Shown: positions 23,347 through 31,335 of the stretch, piece by piece
How positions within the stretch are numbered: position 1 is the stretch's first letter
How the letters are laid out: the number at the start of each line of letters is the position of its first letter
Source: Streptomyces sp. NBC_00704
GTDB taxonomy: Bacteria; Actinomycetota; Actinomycetes; Streptomycetales; Streptomycetaceae
Length of the DNA stretch: 64,000 nucleotides
Direction: 5' to 3'
Assembly: GCF_036226605.1 (NCBI RefSeq)
Contig: NZ_CP109000.1
Span: 5,514,501 to 5,578,500, forward strand
The notes under the pieces: generated by a model
Database searches by the model: none
Seen by the model: the letters and a program-made list of their open reading frames with translations, nothing else
Told to the model about the DNA's origin: nothing
Program-made: the position numbers and the translations under genes

Positions 23347-24711
23347 ATGACCGACACCGTCTGGACGCTGACGCTGTGCCTGCTGGCACTCGCCGCCCTG
23401 TTGGTCCTGCGCCGCCGCGCACCGGTCGCGTTCTGGTGGCTGGTCGGCTACCCGCTCGTTGCGCTGCGCGTGCTCACCACCTATCGGACCACGATGGACG
23501 CGTGCGGCCTGACGGTCCCGGCCTCGGCCGTCCGTCGGGCCACGGCCCGGATGATCGGGCGGGAAGCCGCCCCCGTCCCGCCTCGGCGGTCGCTGCCGTG
23601 GCCGACCGAGTCCGGGCTTGTGATGCGGCTGCGCATGGCGACCGGGCAGGCTCCTGAGGACTTCATGGCCTCGGCCGACCGGTTGCGCCATGCCTGGGCC
23701 GCGCACGCCGTACACATCCGCCCGACTAAGCCTGGCTGGCTCGAATTGCGGCTGATCGGCTGGGACGTTCTCTCCGACGTGCAGCCCGTACGGCGGTGGA
23801 AGCAGCGCGGGCCGCTCACCCTTCCGCTGGCGCTTCGGGACGACGGACGTTGGCACGTACGCGACTTCCGCGCCGTGCCGCATGAACTCATCCTCGGAGC
23901 GACGCAGTCCGGCAAGTCCGTCTACCTGCGGAACCTGGTGTGCGGCCTGGCCCGGCAACGGGTCGTGCTCGTCGGGGTCGACTGCAAATGGGGCGTCGAA
24001 CTCGCGCCGTTCGCACCCCGGTTGTCCGCTCTCGCCGACACTCCGGACCGGGCGAACGAACTCCTTGACGTCCTGGTGGAAGAGATGGAGGCACGGTTCC
24101 GTCTGATCGGTCTGTCGTCCGCCGCGGGCCCGAACGCCGTGCTCACCTCGGACGTTTGGGGGCTGCCGGACGCGGTGCGGCCGGTGCCGGTCGTGGTCGT
24201 CGTCGACGAGGTCGCGGAACTCTTCCTCGCCGCGAGCCGCGACGACGAGAAGCGACGCGACGCGATGGTCACCAAGTTGATCCGCATCGCCCAGCTCGGC
24301 CGTGCGGCCGGCATCTACCTCGAAGTCTGCGGGCAGTGCTTCGGCTCCGAACTCGGCAAGGGCGCGACCATGCTCCGCGCCCAGCTCACCGGCCGCATCT
24401 GCCACCGGGTCAATGACGAGTCCTCGGCGAACATGGCGCTGGCCGATATCTCTCCGGAAGCGGCGCTTGCCGCCACCTCCATCCCGGCCGAACGCCCCGG
24501 CGTCGCGATCGTCGGCGACTCCTCCGGCGGCTGGTCCCGCGCCCGCTCACCGCACCTGACCCTCGACGAGGCAGCGGCCATCTGCCGCGACACGGCCGCC
24601 CTGGTGCCGGAACTGCCCCGCCTCGACTCCTTCCGGCCCGCCGTCGCCGTCGAGTCCTCCAAGGCGTTCGCCCCGGCCGCTGTGCCCACCGCCCGCCCGG
24701 TGACCGAGTAG
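23347..24711 (+). CDS. FtsK/SpoIIIE-type DNA translocase (TraB-like)
   Basis: 454 residues, ATG start. Residues 5-45 hold two short hydrophobic helices. Walker A is G-A-T-Q-S-G-K-S (Lys190) and Walker B is V-V-V-V-V-D-E-V (Asp287-Glu288). Then come R-A-A-G-I-Y-L-E-V-C-G-Q and a C-terminal region R-P-G-V-A-I-V-G-D that corresponds to the winged-helix end. In Streptomyces a single such ATPase moves double-stranded plasmid DNA between mycelia by recognising short clt repeats. It is the mobility protein of this element and appears intact. Confidence 0.92.
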   Translation: MTDTVWTLTLCLLALAALLVLRRRAPVAFWWLVGYPLVALRVLTTYRTTMDACGLTVPASAVRRATARMIGREAAPVPPRRSLPWPTESGLVMRLRMATGQAPEDFMASADRLRHAWAAHAVHIRPTKPGWLELRLIGWDVLSDVQPVRRWKQRGPLTLPLALRDDGRWHVRDFRAVPHELILGATQSGKSVYLRNLVCGLARQRVVLVGVDCKWGVELAPFAPRLSALADTPDRANELLDVLVEEMEARFRLIGLSSAAGPNAVLTSDVWGLPDAVRPVPVVVVVDEVAELFLAASRDDEKRRDAMVTKLIRIAQLGRAAGIYLEVCGQCFGSELGKGATMLRAQLTGRICHRVNDESSANMALADISPEAALAATSIPAERPGVAIVGDSSGGWSRARSPHLTLDEAAAICRDTAALVPELPRLDSFRPAVAVESSKAFAPAAVPTARPVTE

Positions 24712-24798
24712 CCGCACCACCCTCCCCACGGCTGGCGTGACCGCCTCGCGCCGCGTCCCTACCCCTCCCATGCCTCGAACCGGAAGGAACCCGAGCCG

Positions 24799-25512
24799 AT
24801 GCGCGCCCAGCTGGCCCGTGTGGACGCCGTGATCGTCCAAGCCGTCATCGCGGGCGCCCTGTCCTTCTCGCACCTTCACGACCTCGCCGACGCGGCCGGA
24901 CAGGGCGGCTGGAAGGCCTGGGCCTACCCCGTCTCTGTCGACCTGCTGCTCGTCGCCGCCTGGCGCCGGATGCGCGAACAGCAGCGCGCCGGGCAGCCGG
25001 CCGGGGGGCCGCGACTGTGGTTCCTCATCGCCCTGGCCGCATCCCTCGGGGCCAACATCGCCACCGCCGGGCTCCTCGACCTGGACGACGTTCCGGCGTC
25101 GCTCCGCGTCGTGGTGGCCGGCTGGCCCGCCGTCGCCTTCTTCGGCGGAACCCTGCTCGCCCACACACCACGCACCCCGGACGCGCCGACAGCCATCGCG
25201 ACGCCCGAGACGGACACCGAAACGGCCCACGTTCCGGCTGCGGTCGATGCGCCCGAACGTGACGCGCTTCCGGCTCTGGCCACCGGCCCGGACGCCGATT
25301 CGGAGCTGGCCGCAACCCCCGAACCGGTCGCTGCTGTCCCCGCCCCGACACCTGCCCCGGCGGTCACCCTCCCGCCCGCTCTCGTCGACCGAGTCCAGGT
25401 CTTGGCCCAGGAACACCACGCCACCACCGGCAGGCCTGCCGACCCCGACGCCGTACGCGCCCGGCTCGGCCTGCCGCCATCCATGACGCAATCCGTAGCC
25501 GCCTACCTCTGA
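24799..25512 (+). CDS. DUF2637 spread (SpdB-like) membrane protein
   Basis: 237 residues, ATG with GGA upstream. Four hydrophobic segments lie in the first 125 residues (S-F-S-H-L-H-D-L-A, V-S-V-D-L-L-L-V-A-A-W, L-I-A-L-A-A-S-L-G-A-N, V-V-A-G-W-P-A-V-A-F-F-G). A long Pro/Ala/Thr linker then leads to a C-terminal helix-turn-helix-like end (T-G-R-P-A-D-P-D-A-V-R-A-R-L-G). DUF2637 proteins support intramycelial spread of Streptomyces plasmids. Operon position and domain match. Confidence 0.88.
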   Translation: MRAQLARVDAVIVQAVIAGALSFSHLHDLADAAGQGGWKAWAYPVSVDLLLVAAWRRMREQQRAGQPAGGPRLWFLIALAASLGANIATAGLLDLDDVPASLRVVVAGWPAVAFFGGTLLAHTPRTPDAPTAIATPETDTETAHVPAAVDAPERDALPALATGPDADSELAATPEPVAAVPAPTPAPAVTLPPALVDRVQVLAQEHHATTGRPADPDAVRARLGLPPSMTQSVAAYL

Positions 25513-25528
25513 GAAAGGGCCACACACC

Positions 25529-25714
25529 ATGCGCCCCGCCATCCGCTCAGCGCTGGAGCACGCCGCAGAGCTGACCCGCCGTAACCGGCTCGTCGATGCC
25601 CTCGCCCTCGGTGAGGCCGCGATCAATCAGGCCACCGACGACGAACAGCCCGAGATCCGCCAGTGGCTCGCCGACCACGCCCACGACTTCACCGGAGAGG
25701 ACATCCCGCGATGA
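25529..25714 (+). CDS. small conserved AICE protein
   Basis: 61 residues, ATG start 16 bases after the DUF2637 gene. One helical hairpin (A-L-E-H-A-A-E-L-T-R-R-N-R-L, A-L-A-L-G-E-A-A-I), TPR-like in spacing. It overlaps the following gene by four bases. Small proteins of this type accompany spread genes; function unknown. Confidence 0.7.
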   Translation: MRPAIRSALEHAAELTRRNRLVDALALGEAAINQATDDEQPEIRQWLADHAHDFTGEDIPR

Positions 25715-25893
25715 CAGGCCCCAGGTTCCGCAACGTCCGCCGCATCGGTCCCGTGCAGGTCGCCTCCTACATCGCCCGCGGCCGCGACCGGCATCTCGCC
25801 GCCTGCACCGCACCCCGCTGCGACTTCTCCACCGAGTACGACAGCCGCGCCGCCGCCGAACTCGCCGCCCGCACCCACCGCTGCAAGGCCTGA
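25711..25893 (+). CDS. mobile element transfer protein (small, zinc-binding type)
   Basis: 60 residues from ATG 25711 overlapping the previous stop. The sequence is R-R-I-G-P-V-Q-V-A-S-Y then A-A-C-T-A-P-R-C-D-F-S and R-A-A-A-E-L-A-A-R-T-H-R-C. Three Cys and two His suggest a metal site. This family is found only in spread operons of Streptomyces AICEs and plasmids. Confidence 0.8.
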   Translation: MTGPRFRNVRRIGPVQVASYIARGRDRHLAACTAPRCDFSTEYDSRAAAELAARTHRCKA

Positions 25894-25908
25894 CAGGAGA
25901 CCGCTGCC

Positions 25909-26064
25909 GTGACCGTCCCGCTCTGGTTCGCCGTCCTCGTCGTCGCCGTCCTCGGCATCCAGCTCGCCCGACCGCCGTGGTGGCTGGTCGCCCTGCTCCT
26001 CCTCGGCGGCTACCTCGTCGCCAACAGCGTCCTCGCCCCCGCCGTCGCCACCCTCCTCGACTGA
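25909..26064 (+). CDS. small membrane protein of spread operon (SpdD-like)
   Basis: 51 residues, GTG start with ACAGGAGA upstream. It consists of two membrane helices (L-W-F-A-V-L-V-V-A-V-L-G and W-W-L-V-A-L-L-L-L-G-G-Y-L-V-A) joined by A-R-P-P. Operon position between spread genes makes coding likely despite its size. Confidence 0.75.
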   Translation: MTVPLWFAVLVVAVLGIQLARPPWWLVALLLLGGYLVANSVLAPAVATLLD

Positions 26065-26083
26065 CTACAGAAGGGACCGCCCC

Positions 26084-26398
26084 GTGTTCACCCCCAAGTA
26101 CCCCCGCCCGGACACCGCCCCGATACCCGCTCCCATGCCCCCGGCCACCTACAGCCCGTCGGTCTACCACCCCACCGCCTATGCCCCGGCCCCGGTTCCG
26201 GCGGCCCCCGCCACCAACCGGCCGGCGGTCCGGCTCACCCCGGGCAGCGTGCTCACCCTCGCCGCCGGTGGGGGAGCCCTGGTCCTGGTCGTCGGCGCGG
26301 TCCTGGTCTCCATGCTCCTCGCGGTCGCCATCACTGCCGCTTCCGTGGCCGTCTGCGCGGTCGTCATCCGCTCGATCCTCAAGAACGACCGCCGCTGA
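26084..26398 (+). CDS. spread protein (SpdA/SpdD-like) with membrane hairpin
   Basis: 104 residues, GTG start. The N-terminal half is Pro/Tyr/Ala-rich (P-Y and P-A-P repeats). The C-terminal half is one long hydrophobic hairpin (S-V-L-T-L-A-A-G-G-G-A-L-V-L-V-V-G then A-V-A-I-T-A-A-S-V-A-V) and a basic end. It is the typical last gene of the spread cluster before repSA. Confidence 0.75.
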   Translation: MFTPKYPRPDTAPIPAPMPPATYSPSVYHPTAYAPAPVPAAPATNRPAVRLTPGSVLTLAAGGGALVLVVGAVLVSMLLAVAITAASVAVCAVVIRSILKNDRR

Positions 26399-26430
26399 CC
26401 TCATCTGCGCCGCATCCCGGCCTGCCCACA

Positions 26431-26450
26431 CTGTCTAGCCCCCTACGCAG
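26431..26450. promoter_or_regulatory. CTAG operator upstream of repSA
   Basis: CTGTCTAGCCCCCTACGCAG: a CTAG half-site identical to the other copies with a degenerate second half, 50 bases before the initiator gene. It links replication to the same regulator as transfer. Confidence 0.65.
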
Positions 26451-26499
26451 GCCGGGGTGCCCGTCCCGAACTTTCGCCCCTCCAAGGAGGCACCCGCAC

Positions 26500-27867
26500 A
26501 TGCGCCCCGAGGCTCCCACCGGAGCCATTCGCCAACTGGCAGCCCTCGCCCAGTACGGCGACCTCAGCACTTATGCACACCAGGTTCAGCGGCTCGGCGG
26601 TTGCGAGCGGCCCGTACGGATGGAGGGCCACCGCCTCGACGTCCACGCCGCGACCGGCGAAATCGTCCGCGAGATCTTCGACCGCGACCTTCCCGCCGGA
26701 CAGCTCCTCATCCGCTGCAACAACCGCCGCGCGACACGCTGCGCCGCCTGCGCCGAGGTCTACCGCAAGGACACGTACCACCTCGTCACGGCCGGCCTGA
26801 GCGGCGGCAAGGGAATCGGCCCGGCCGTCGCCCAACACCCCCGCGTCTTCGCCACCTTCACCGCTCCGTCCTTCGGGCCCGTCCACAACCGGCCTGGTGG
26901 TGGTCGCTGCCGCTGCGGACGCCTCCACCCGGACGACGACCCCGCCCTCGGCACCCCGCTGAACCCGGAGCGCTACGACTACCGCGACGCCGTCCTCTGG
27001 AACGCACACGCCGGTGCCCTGTGGGCCCGCTTCACCACCTACCTACGCCAACAGCTCGCCTCCCGCGCGGACATCACCCGCTCCGAACTGCGCCACTGCC
27101 TCAAGCTCTCGTACGCCAAGGTCGCCGAGTACCAGCGGCGCGGGGCCGTGCACTTCCATGCCGTGATCCGCCTCGACGGTCCCGAGGGTGCCGAGGACTC
27201 CCCTCCGGTCTGGGCCACGACGGAACTTCTCAGCGACGCGATCCGCTCGGCCGTCCGGCTCGCCGAGACCCCCGGCCCGACCCTCGACGGGCGCGCCCAC
27301 ACGTTCCGCTTCGGCGAACAGCTCGACATCCGCCCGATCCGCTCGGCTGACTTCGCCGGAACCACCGACCTGAGCAGCCGGGCCGTCGCCGCCTACATCG
27401 CCAAGTACGCCACCAAGGGAGCGGAGAGCGCGACCGGCACCATCGACCGACCGATCCGCAACCCCATCACCGACCTGATCGGCACCGACGTCACCGACCA
27501 CGCCCGCCGGATGATCCTCACCTGCTGGCATCTCGGAGGACTGCCCGAACTCGAAGAACTCCGGTTGCGCAAGTGGGCTCACATGCTCGGCTTCCGCGGC
27601 CACTTCTCGACCAAGTCCCGCGCGTACTCCGTCACCCTCGGCGCCCTCCGCCAGGAACGCGCCGACCACAACGAAGCACTCACCCGCGAACGCGCGGCCC
27701 TGGTCGGCCACCCCCTCCCGGACCCGGACACCGTCCTCGTCCTCTCCCACTGGCGCTTCGCCGGTACCGGGCTCACGGCCGCCGAATCCTGGCTCGCCGC
27801 CTCGCGCCGATCCGACACCCCAGACATGGAAGGAGACTCGTCGTGGACCGCCGACGAGACGAACTGA
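26500..27867 (+). CDS. repSA: RepSA-type rolling-circle replication initiator
   Basis: 455 residues, ATG with AAGGAGG upstream. The N-terminal region has C-x-x-C pairs (C-A-A-C-A-E-V-Y, C-R-C-G). The HUH metal motif is H218-F-H220 in V-H-F-H-A-V-I-R-L-D, and candidate catalytic tyrosines are Y299/Y303 in Y-I-A-K-Y-A-T-K-G. It would nick the element's origin to start rolling-circle replication after excision. It is followed by xis, whose start lies inside its last codons, so rep-xis-int form one transcription unit. Confidence 0.9.
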   Translation: MRPEAPTGAIRQLAALAQYGDLSTYAHQVQRLGGCERPVRMEGHRLDVHAATGEIVREIFDRDLPAGQLLIRCNNRRATRCAACAEVYRKDTYHLVTAGLSGGKGIGPAVAQHPRVFATFTAPSFGPVHNRPGGGRCRCGRLHPDDDPALGTPLNPERYDYRDAVLWNAHAGALWARFTTYLRQQLASRADITRSELRHCLKLSYAKVAEYQRRGAVHFHAVIRLDGPEGAEDSPPVWATTELLSDAIRSAVRLAETPGPTLDGRAHTFRFGEQLDIRPIRSADFAGTTDLSSRAVAAYIAKYATKGAESATGTIDRPIRNPITDLIGTDVTDHARRMILTCWHLGGLPELEELRLRKWAHMLGFRGHFSTKSRAYSVTLGALRQERADHNEALTRERAALVGHPLPDPDTVLVLSHWRFAGTGLTAAESWLAASRRSDTPDMEGDSSWTADETN

Positions 27868-28037
27868 TGACCGTCCCGCAGATCCTCGCCGAGCTGGGCG
27901 GAGTCTCCCGGCGCACCTTCTATCGCTGGCGCGAGCTGGGACAGGCTCCGGAAGCGATCAAGCTCCCGAACGGTGAACTCCGCTTCTGGCGCAGTGACTT
28001 CACCTCTTGGCTTCACGGGCTCGGGGAGGCGGCGTGA
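27843..28037 (+). CDS. xis: excisionase (Xis), MerR-like helix-turn-helix
   Basis: 64 residues from GTG 27843 (GGAAGGAGA upstream); an ATG at 27867 in the same frame is an alternative. Core: M-T-V-P-Q-I-L-A-E-L-G-G-V-S-R-R-T-F-Y-R-W-R, then L-P-N-G-E-L-R-F, the HTH_17 fold. It overlaps the repSA stop and the integrase start (GTGA at 28034-28037). It would direct the integrase toward excision. Confidence 0.85.
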   Translation: MDRRRDELMTVPQILAELGGVSRRTFYRWRELGQAPEAIKLPNGELRFWRSDFTSWLHGLGEAA

Positions 28038-29415
28038 AGTCCCATGACGTGAAGGTGTGGAGCATTCGCAAGCGGCCGTACAAGACACCTTCGTATGACG
28101 TGCGGTGGAAGGTCGGCGACGCCCCGCCGTTCTCCGAGACCTTCCGGACCAAGGCTCTCGCAGAAACTTTCGCGCGAAGCTGCTCCGGGCTGCGCAAAAG
28201 GGCGAGGCATTCAACACGGAAACGGGCCTGCCGGACTCTATGGCGCCGATCAAAGAGTCCCTCACCTGGTACGAGTTCGCGCGGGCGTACGTCGCCATGA
28301 AATGGCCGCATGCCGCTCCGAACTCCCGCGACAGCCTGAACGAGACGATGACGCTCGTCACGACTCACCTCCTGGGCGACCGCGCCGGCCGTCCGGCAGA
28401 TGAGGTGTTGCGGCGGGCCCTGCGCGGCTGGGCCTTCGTCGTCCAGGCCCCGGACGAGGAGGCCCCGCCGGTGGACATCGCCAACGCCCTCCGATGGGTC
28501 GCCAAAGCCTCGCTGCCGCTGACGACGCTCAAGAACCCGGCAGACATCCGCAGTGTCCTCGACTCACTCAAGCTCACCCTTGCTGGTGCTCCGGCCGCCG
28601 CCGAGACGGTGCGGCGCAAGCGGGCTGTCCTATTCAACGCCCTGGCCTACGCGGTCGAGCTGGGGGAGCTCCCGGAGAATCCGGTCACGCTCGTGAAGTG
28701 GAAGCTGCCCAAAGTCACCAAGGAAGTAGACCGCCGAGTCGTGGTGAACCCCCGGCAGGCGGCTGAGCTTTTGGGCGCAGTCTCGTACGTCGGTGGGTAC
28801 CGCCGGGCCCGTGGGCGCCGACTCGTCGCACTCTTCGCCTGCATGTACTTCGGTGGGCTACGGCCGGCGGAAGCCGTGGCTCTGCGCCGTCCGGACTGCA
28901 CGCTGCCGGACAAAGGGTGGGGCTCGTTGATCCTGGAGAAGAGCCGGCCGACCGTCGGGAAGCGCTGGACCGGAACGGGGGAGGTGCACGACAACCGCGG
29001 CCTCAAGAATCGACCCGCCAACGAGACCCGCATCGTTCCCGTTCCGCCCCGCCTGGTGCGCATGCTCCGGGCTCACATCGAGGAGTTCGGCACGGCCAAG
29101 GACGGTCGGCTGTTCGCCAACGAACGTGGGGGAGTGGTCGCCTCGACGACGTACTGGCGTGTCTGGGACGAGGCGCGGCACCTGGCGCTCACGCCGGAAC
29201 AGGTGGCCTCGCCGCTGGCGGCTCGACCGTACGACCTGCGGCACGCGGCGCTCTCCTCGTGGCTCAACGCCGGCTTGGACCCGACCGAGGTTGCGGAGCG
29301 CGCGGGCAACAGCGTCGAAGTGCTGCTGAGCCGATACGCCAAATGCCTCGACGGTCGGCAGGACGTCGCCAATCGCCGGATTGCTGAGCTGTTGGACGAT
29401 GTCCCTCCGGAATGA
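28034..29415 (+). pseudogene. int: tyrosine integrase with one-base frameshift
   Basis: Starts at GTG 28034 (V-K-S-H-D-V-K-V-W-S-I-R-K-R) and reads normally to T-K-A-L-A-E near 28163. There the frame shifts by one deleted base and continues as F-R-A-K-L-L-R-A-A-Q-K-G to the stop at 29415. Joined length is about 460 residues, normal for AICE integrases. Catalytic motifs remain in the second part: G-G-L-R-P-A-E-A (Arg), Y-D-L-R-H-A (Arg/His) and L-L-S-R-Y-A-K (Tyr). The lesion removes the N-terminal arm-binding domain from the catalytic part. It could also be a sequencing error. Confidence 0.85.
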
Positions 29416-29441
29416 GGAGACGGCACAGCCCGGTCTACATC

Positions 29442-29475
29442 GAGCGCAGACTACTCACGTGAGTAGTCTGCGCTC
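29442..29475. terminator. perfect 34-bp palindrome after int (bidirectional terminator)
   Basis: A 17-base arm (GAGCGCAGACTACTCAC) is followed at once by its exact complement with no loop. It lies between the convergent integrase and the gene at 29513. It is a strong terminator; perfect symmetry would also suit a dimeric binding site. Confidence 0.8.
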
Positions 29476-29512
29476 CTCTGTATGCATCATCGGGCCTTCC
29501 GCACCCAGATGT

Positions 29513-29896
29513 TCAGAGGAAACAGAGCTCGACGCCTTTGTCTATGCACAGTCGCAGGACCACTGTCAGCTGCCGAGCGTCCTCGATGTGCTGCTGGAGA
29601 AGTGGTTCGGCGGGCTCCAGTAGCCATTCGTCGATGACTGCTTCCAATCGGGGAAGGATGCCGGCGCACTCTGCTGCCGAAAGGGGGTCGCCGCCGTCGT
29701 CCGGGTGATCGAGGAGCGGCTCCAGGCAGGTGGAGAGGTCGCTCCAGGGACGGTCTCCGCCGAAGCCCCACATCGCGGAGAGCACGAATCCCTCGGCCCG
29801 TGCCAGCCGTTCCCGGAAAGCGTTGAAGCCGGTGTAGGACCAGGCGACGTCTGGGCTCCTGGTGTTCCCATCTCCTGGGAACAAGGTCAAACCCAC
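29513..29896 (-). CDS. conserved hypothetical protein inside element
   Basis: 127 residues from GTG 29896, with GGAGG five bases upstream, which fixes the start within a longer frame. Begins V-G-L-T-L-F-P-G, then S-P-D-V-A-W-S-Y-T-G-F-N-A-F-R-E-R-L-A, M-W-G-F-G-G-D-R-P-W, and a helical C-terminus. I have a general memory of Streptomyces proteins with this W-S-Y-x-G-F start but no function. It sits between int and attR and is transcribed leftward. Confidence 0.65.
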   Translation of the reverse strand: MGLTLFPGDGNTRSPDVAWSYTGFNAFRERLARAEGFVLSAMWGFGGDRPWSDLSTCLEPLLDHPDDGGDPLSAAECAGILPRLEAVIDEWLLEPAEPLLQQHIEDARQLTVVLRLCIDKGVELCFL

Positions 29897-30124
29897 GCTG
29901 TCCTCCTCGCTCGCCGAGCGGACAGGATCGGCCAGAACAAGGGGAGCCAGCAAGCGAAATGATCGCTGGACGGCTGGTGGGATCATGGGGTCGGAGTCGT
30001 CCTGGATATCCCCGTTCCCAGGGCCCACCCCACGCCAGCGGTGGGTCTGCGTCGTGCACTCTTGAGCGTCAGACTCCCGCGTGCGCAACGAGGGCCCGAC
30101 CTGCGGATTTCTTCCCTGCGGCCA

Positions 30125-30178
30125 GTCCACGCATAGTCCACAGCACGCGACATACGGCCGCTTCGAGCGGCATACGGC
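30125..30178. other. attR arm region: direct and inverted repeats
   Basis: Contains GTCCACGCATAGTCCACAGC (30125-30144, matching 8048-8067), two CATACGGC copies 20 bases apart (30151 and 30171) and between them the hairpin GCCGCTTCGAGCGGC (30157-30171). Probable Int/Xis binding cluster. Confidence 0.5.
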
Positions 30179-30190
30179 TGCACATACGCC

Positions 30191-30230
30191 AAGACCCCGT
30201 CCTCAGCGAAAGTGCTGGTGGCGGGGTCTT
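30191..30230 (-). terminator. tRNA-Arg terminator supplied by the element
   Basis: A nine-base stem AAGACCCCG / CGGGGTCTT, same as at 7885-7924 but with five changes in the loop. The element thus carries a replacement terminator as well as a tRNA 3' half. Confidence 0.75.
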
Positions 30231-30243
30231 TGGGCACCTCGTG

Positions 30244-30293
30244 CAAGGTGCCCCCGGCAGGATTCGAACCTGCGCACACGGCTCCGGAGGCCG
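30244..30293. repeat. attR: 50-bp direct repeat within tRNA-Arg
   Basis: Identical to 7938-7987. It covers the anticodon stem and loop to the 3' end of the intact tRNA. Confidence 0.93.
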
Positions 30294-30320
30294 TTGCTCT
30301 ATCCCCTGAGCTACGGGGGC
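30249..30320 (-). tRNA. tRNA-Arg (anticodon CCG)
   Basis: The minus strand begins GCCCCCG and ends CGGGGGC plus A, a seven-base acceptor stem. The D arm is GCTC...GAGC-like, the anticodon stem ACGGC/GCCGT with loop CTCCGGA (anticodon CCG, codon CGG), the variable loop GTGC and the T arm GCAGG-TTCGAAT-CCTGC. CCA is not encoded. The 3' half is the copy brought by the integrated element. Confidence 0.95.
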
Positions 30321-30485
30321 GTGTCGGTCGGGAGGTGTTGCTCGCGGCGACGGGTAGAACACTACCAGCTCGCTCGGGGTGATCAGGAACGGGTTTGCGG
30401 GGCTTGCGGGAGGGCGGGTCGCTCGCACGGGGTGGAAGTGGGGAAAACCCGGACGCGGTGGCCGGTCCCGACCTACTCTCGAGTT

Positions 30486-31079
30486 GTGTCAGGCACGTCG
30501 GGCCGGGTGCTTGTGGTGGACGACAACAAGGTCATCCGGCAGCTGATCAGGGTCAATCTCGAGCTGGAGGGCATCGAGGTCGTGACCGCGTCCGACGGTG
30601 CCGAGTGTCTGGATGTCGTTCATCAGGTCCGGCCCGATCTTGTGACCCTCGATGTCGTCATGCCCCGGTTGGACGGGTTGGGCACCGCCGCTCGGTTGCG
30701 GGCCGATCCTCGGACTCGGGACCTTCCGCTGGTCATCATCAGCGCCTGTACGCAGTACGAGGTCGAGTCCGGCCTTGATGTCGGCGTCGACGCGTTTCTC
30801 CCCAAGCCTTTTGATCCCGCCGAACTCGTCTCCGTCGTACGGACGTTGGTGGAGCGGGAGCGGGAGCGGGGGAGGGAGGCGGAGACGGACGCGGAGCGGG
30901 AGAGGGGCGGTGGCGGCGAGGACGACCATGGGGGAGAGGGTGGGGATGGGGTGCGGTCCGGGTCGGGGTCGGCGTCGGGGATGACGGCCGGGTTGGAGGG
31001 GGAGCTGGGGGCGGGGGCCGCCGCCATCGGGGTCGGGAAGAGCCGTTCGCCCGGCGGGGGAGCTGCGGACGGGGAGTGA
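30486..31079 (+). CDS. single-domain response regulator with disordered tail
   Basis: 197 residues from GTG 30486. Residues 7-122 are a receiver domain: V-V-D-D, phospho-acceptor Asp56 in L-V-T-L-D-V-V-M-P, S-A in strand 4 and Lys107 in F-L-P-K-P. There is no output domain; the last 75 residues are Arg/Glu then Gly/Ser-rich and look disordered. Such stand-alone receivers act by protein contact. No histidine kinase is adjacent. Confidence 0.85.
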   Translation: MSGTSGRVLVVDDNKVIRQLIRVNLELEGIEVVTASDGAECLDVVHQVRPDLVTLDVVMPRLDGLGTAARLRADPRTRDLPLVIISACTQYEVESGLDVGVDAFLPKPFDPAELVSVVRTLVERERERGREAETDAERERGGGGEDDHGGEGGDGVRSGSGSASGMTAGLEGELGAGAAAIGVGKSRSPGGGAADGE

Positions 31080-31335
31080 GGTTCCGCGCTCGAGGTCGAG
31101 CCCTCTCTTCCTGCCACGTCCTCCCCTTCCCCTTCCCCTTCTCTTTCCCTTCTCCCTCAGCTCCGTGCTTCCCTTCTTCTCTCTCCGTCCCGCGCTCCTG
31201 CCGCTCCCCGGTCAGGGGTTCCTGTCGTTGTTGCCTTCGCCGTCGGCCGGTCTCTCGTCCTGTTCGGCGTCCACATCTCGGGACCCCGTCGAACCGGCTC
31301 GCCTACCCACCCCCCTCCTCCCCTACGCTTGTGCC

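Larger units (their letters stand above)
7938..30293. mobile_element. integrated AICE-type element in tRNA-Arg(CCG)
   Basis: A 22.4-kb element bounded by attL (7938-7987) and attR (30244-30293). Backbone genes run rightward toward attR in the order known from pSAM2-like elements: regulator genes, TraB/FtsK translocase, spread genes, RepSA-type initiator, xis, int, then att. The left half is cargo at lower GC: the RES operon, SLATT gene, BrnTA and a GvpU-like gene, with insertion sequences. The integrase carries a frameshift, so excision and transfer are probably lost unless another integrase helps. Confidence 0.92.
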
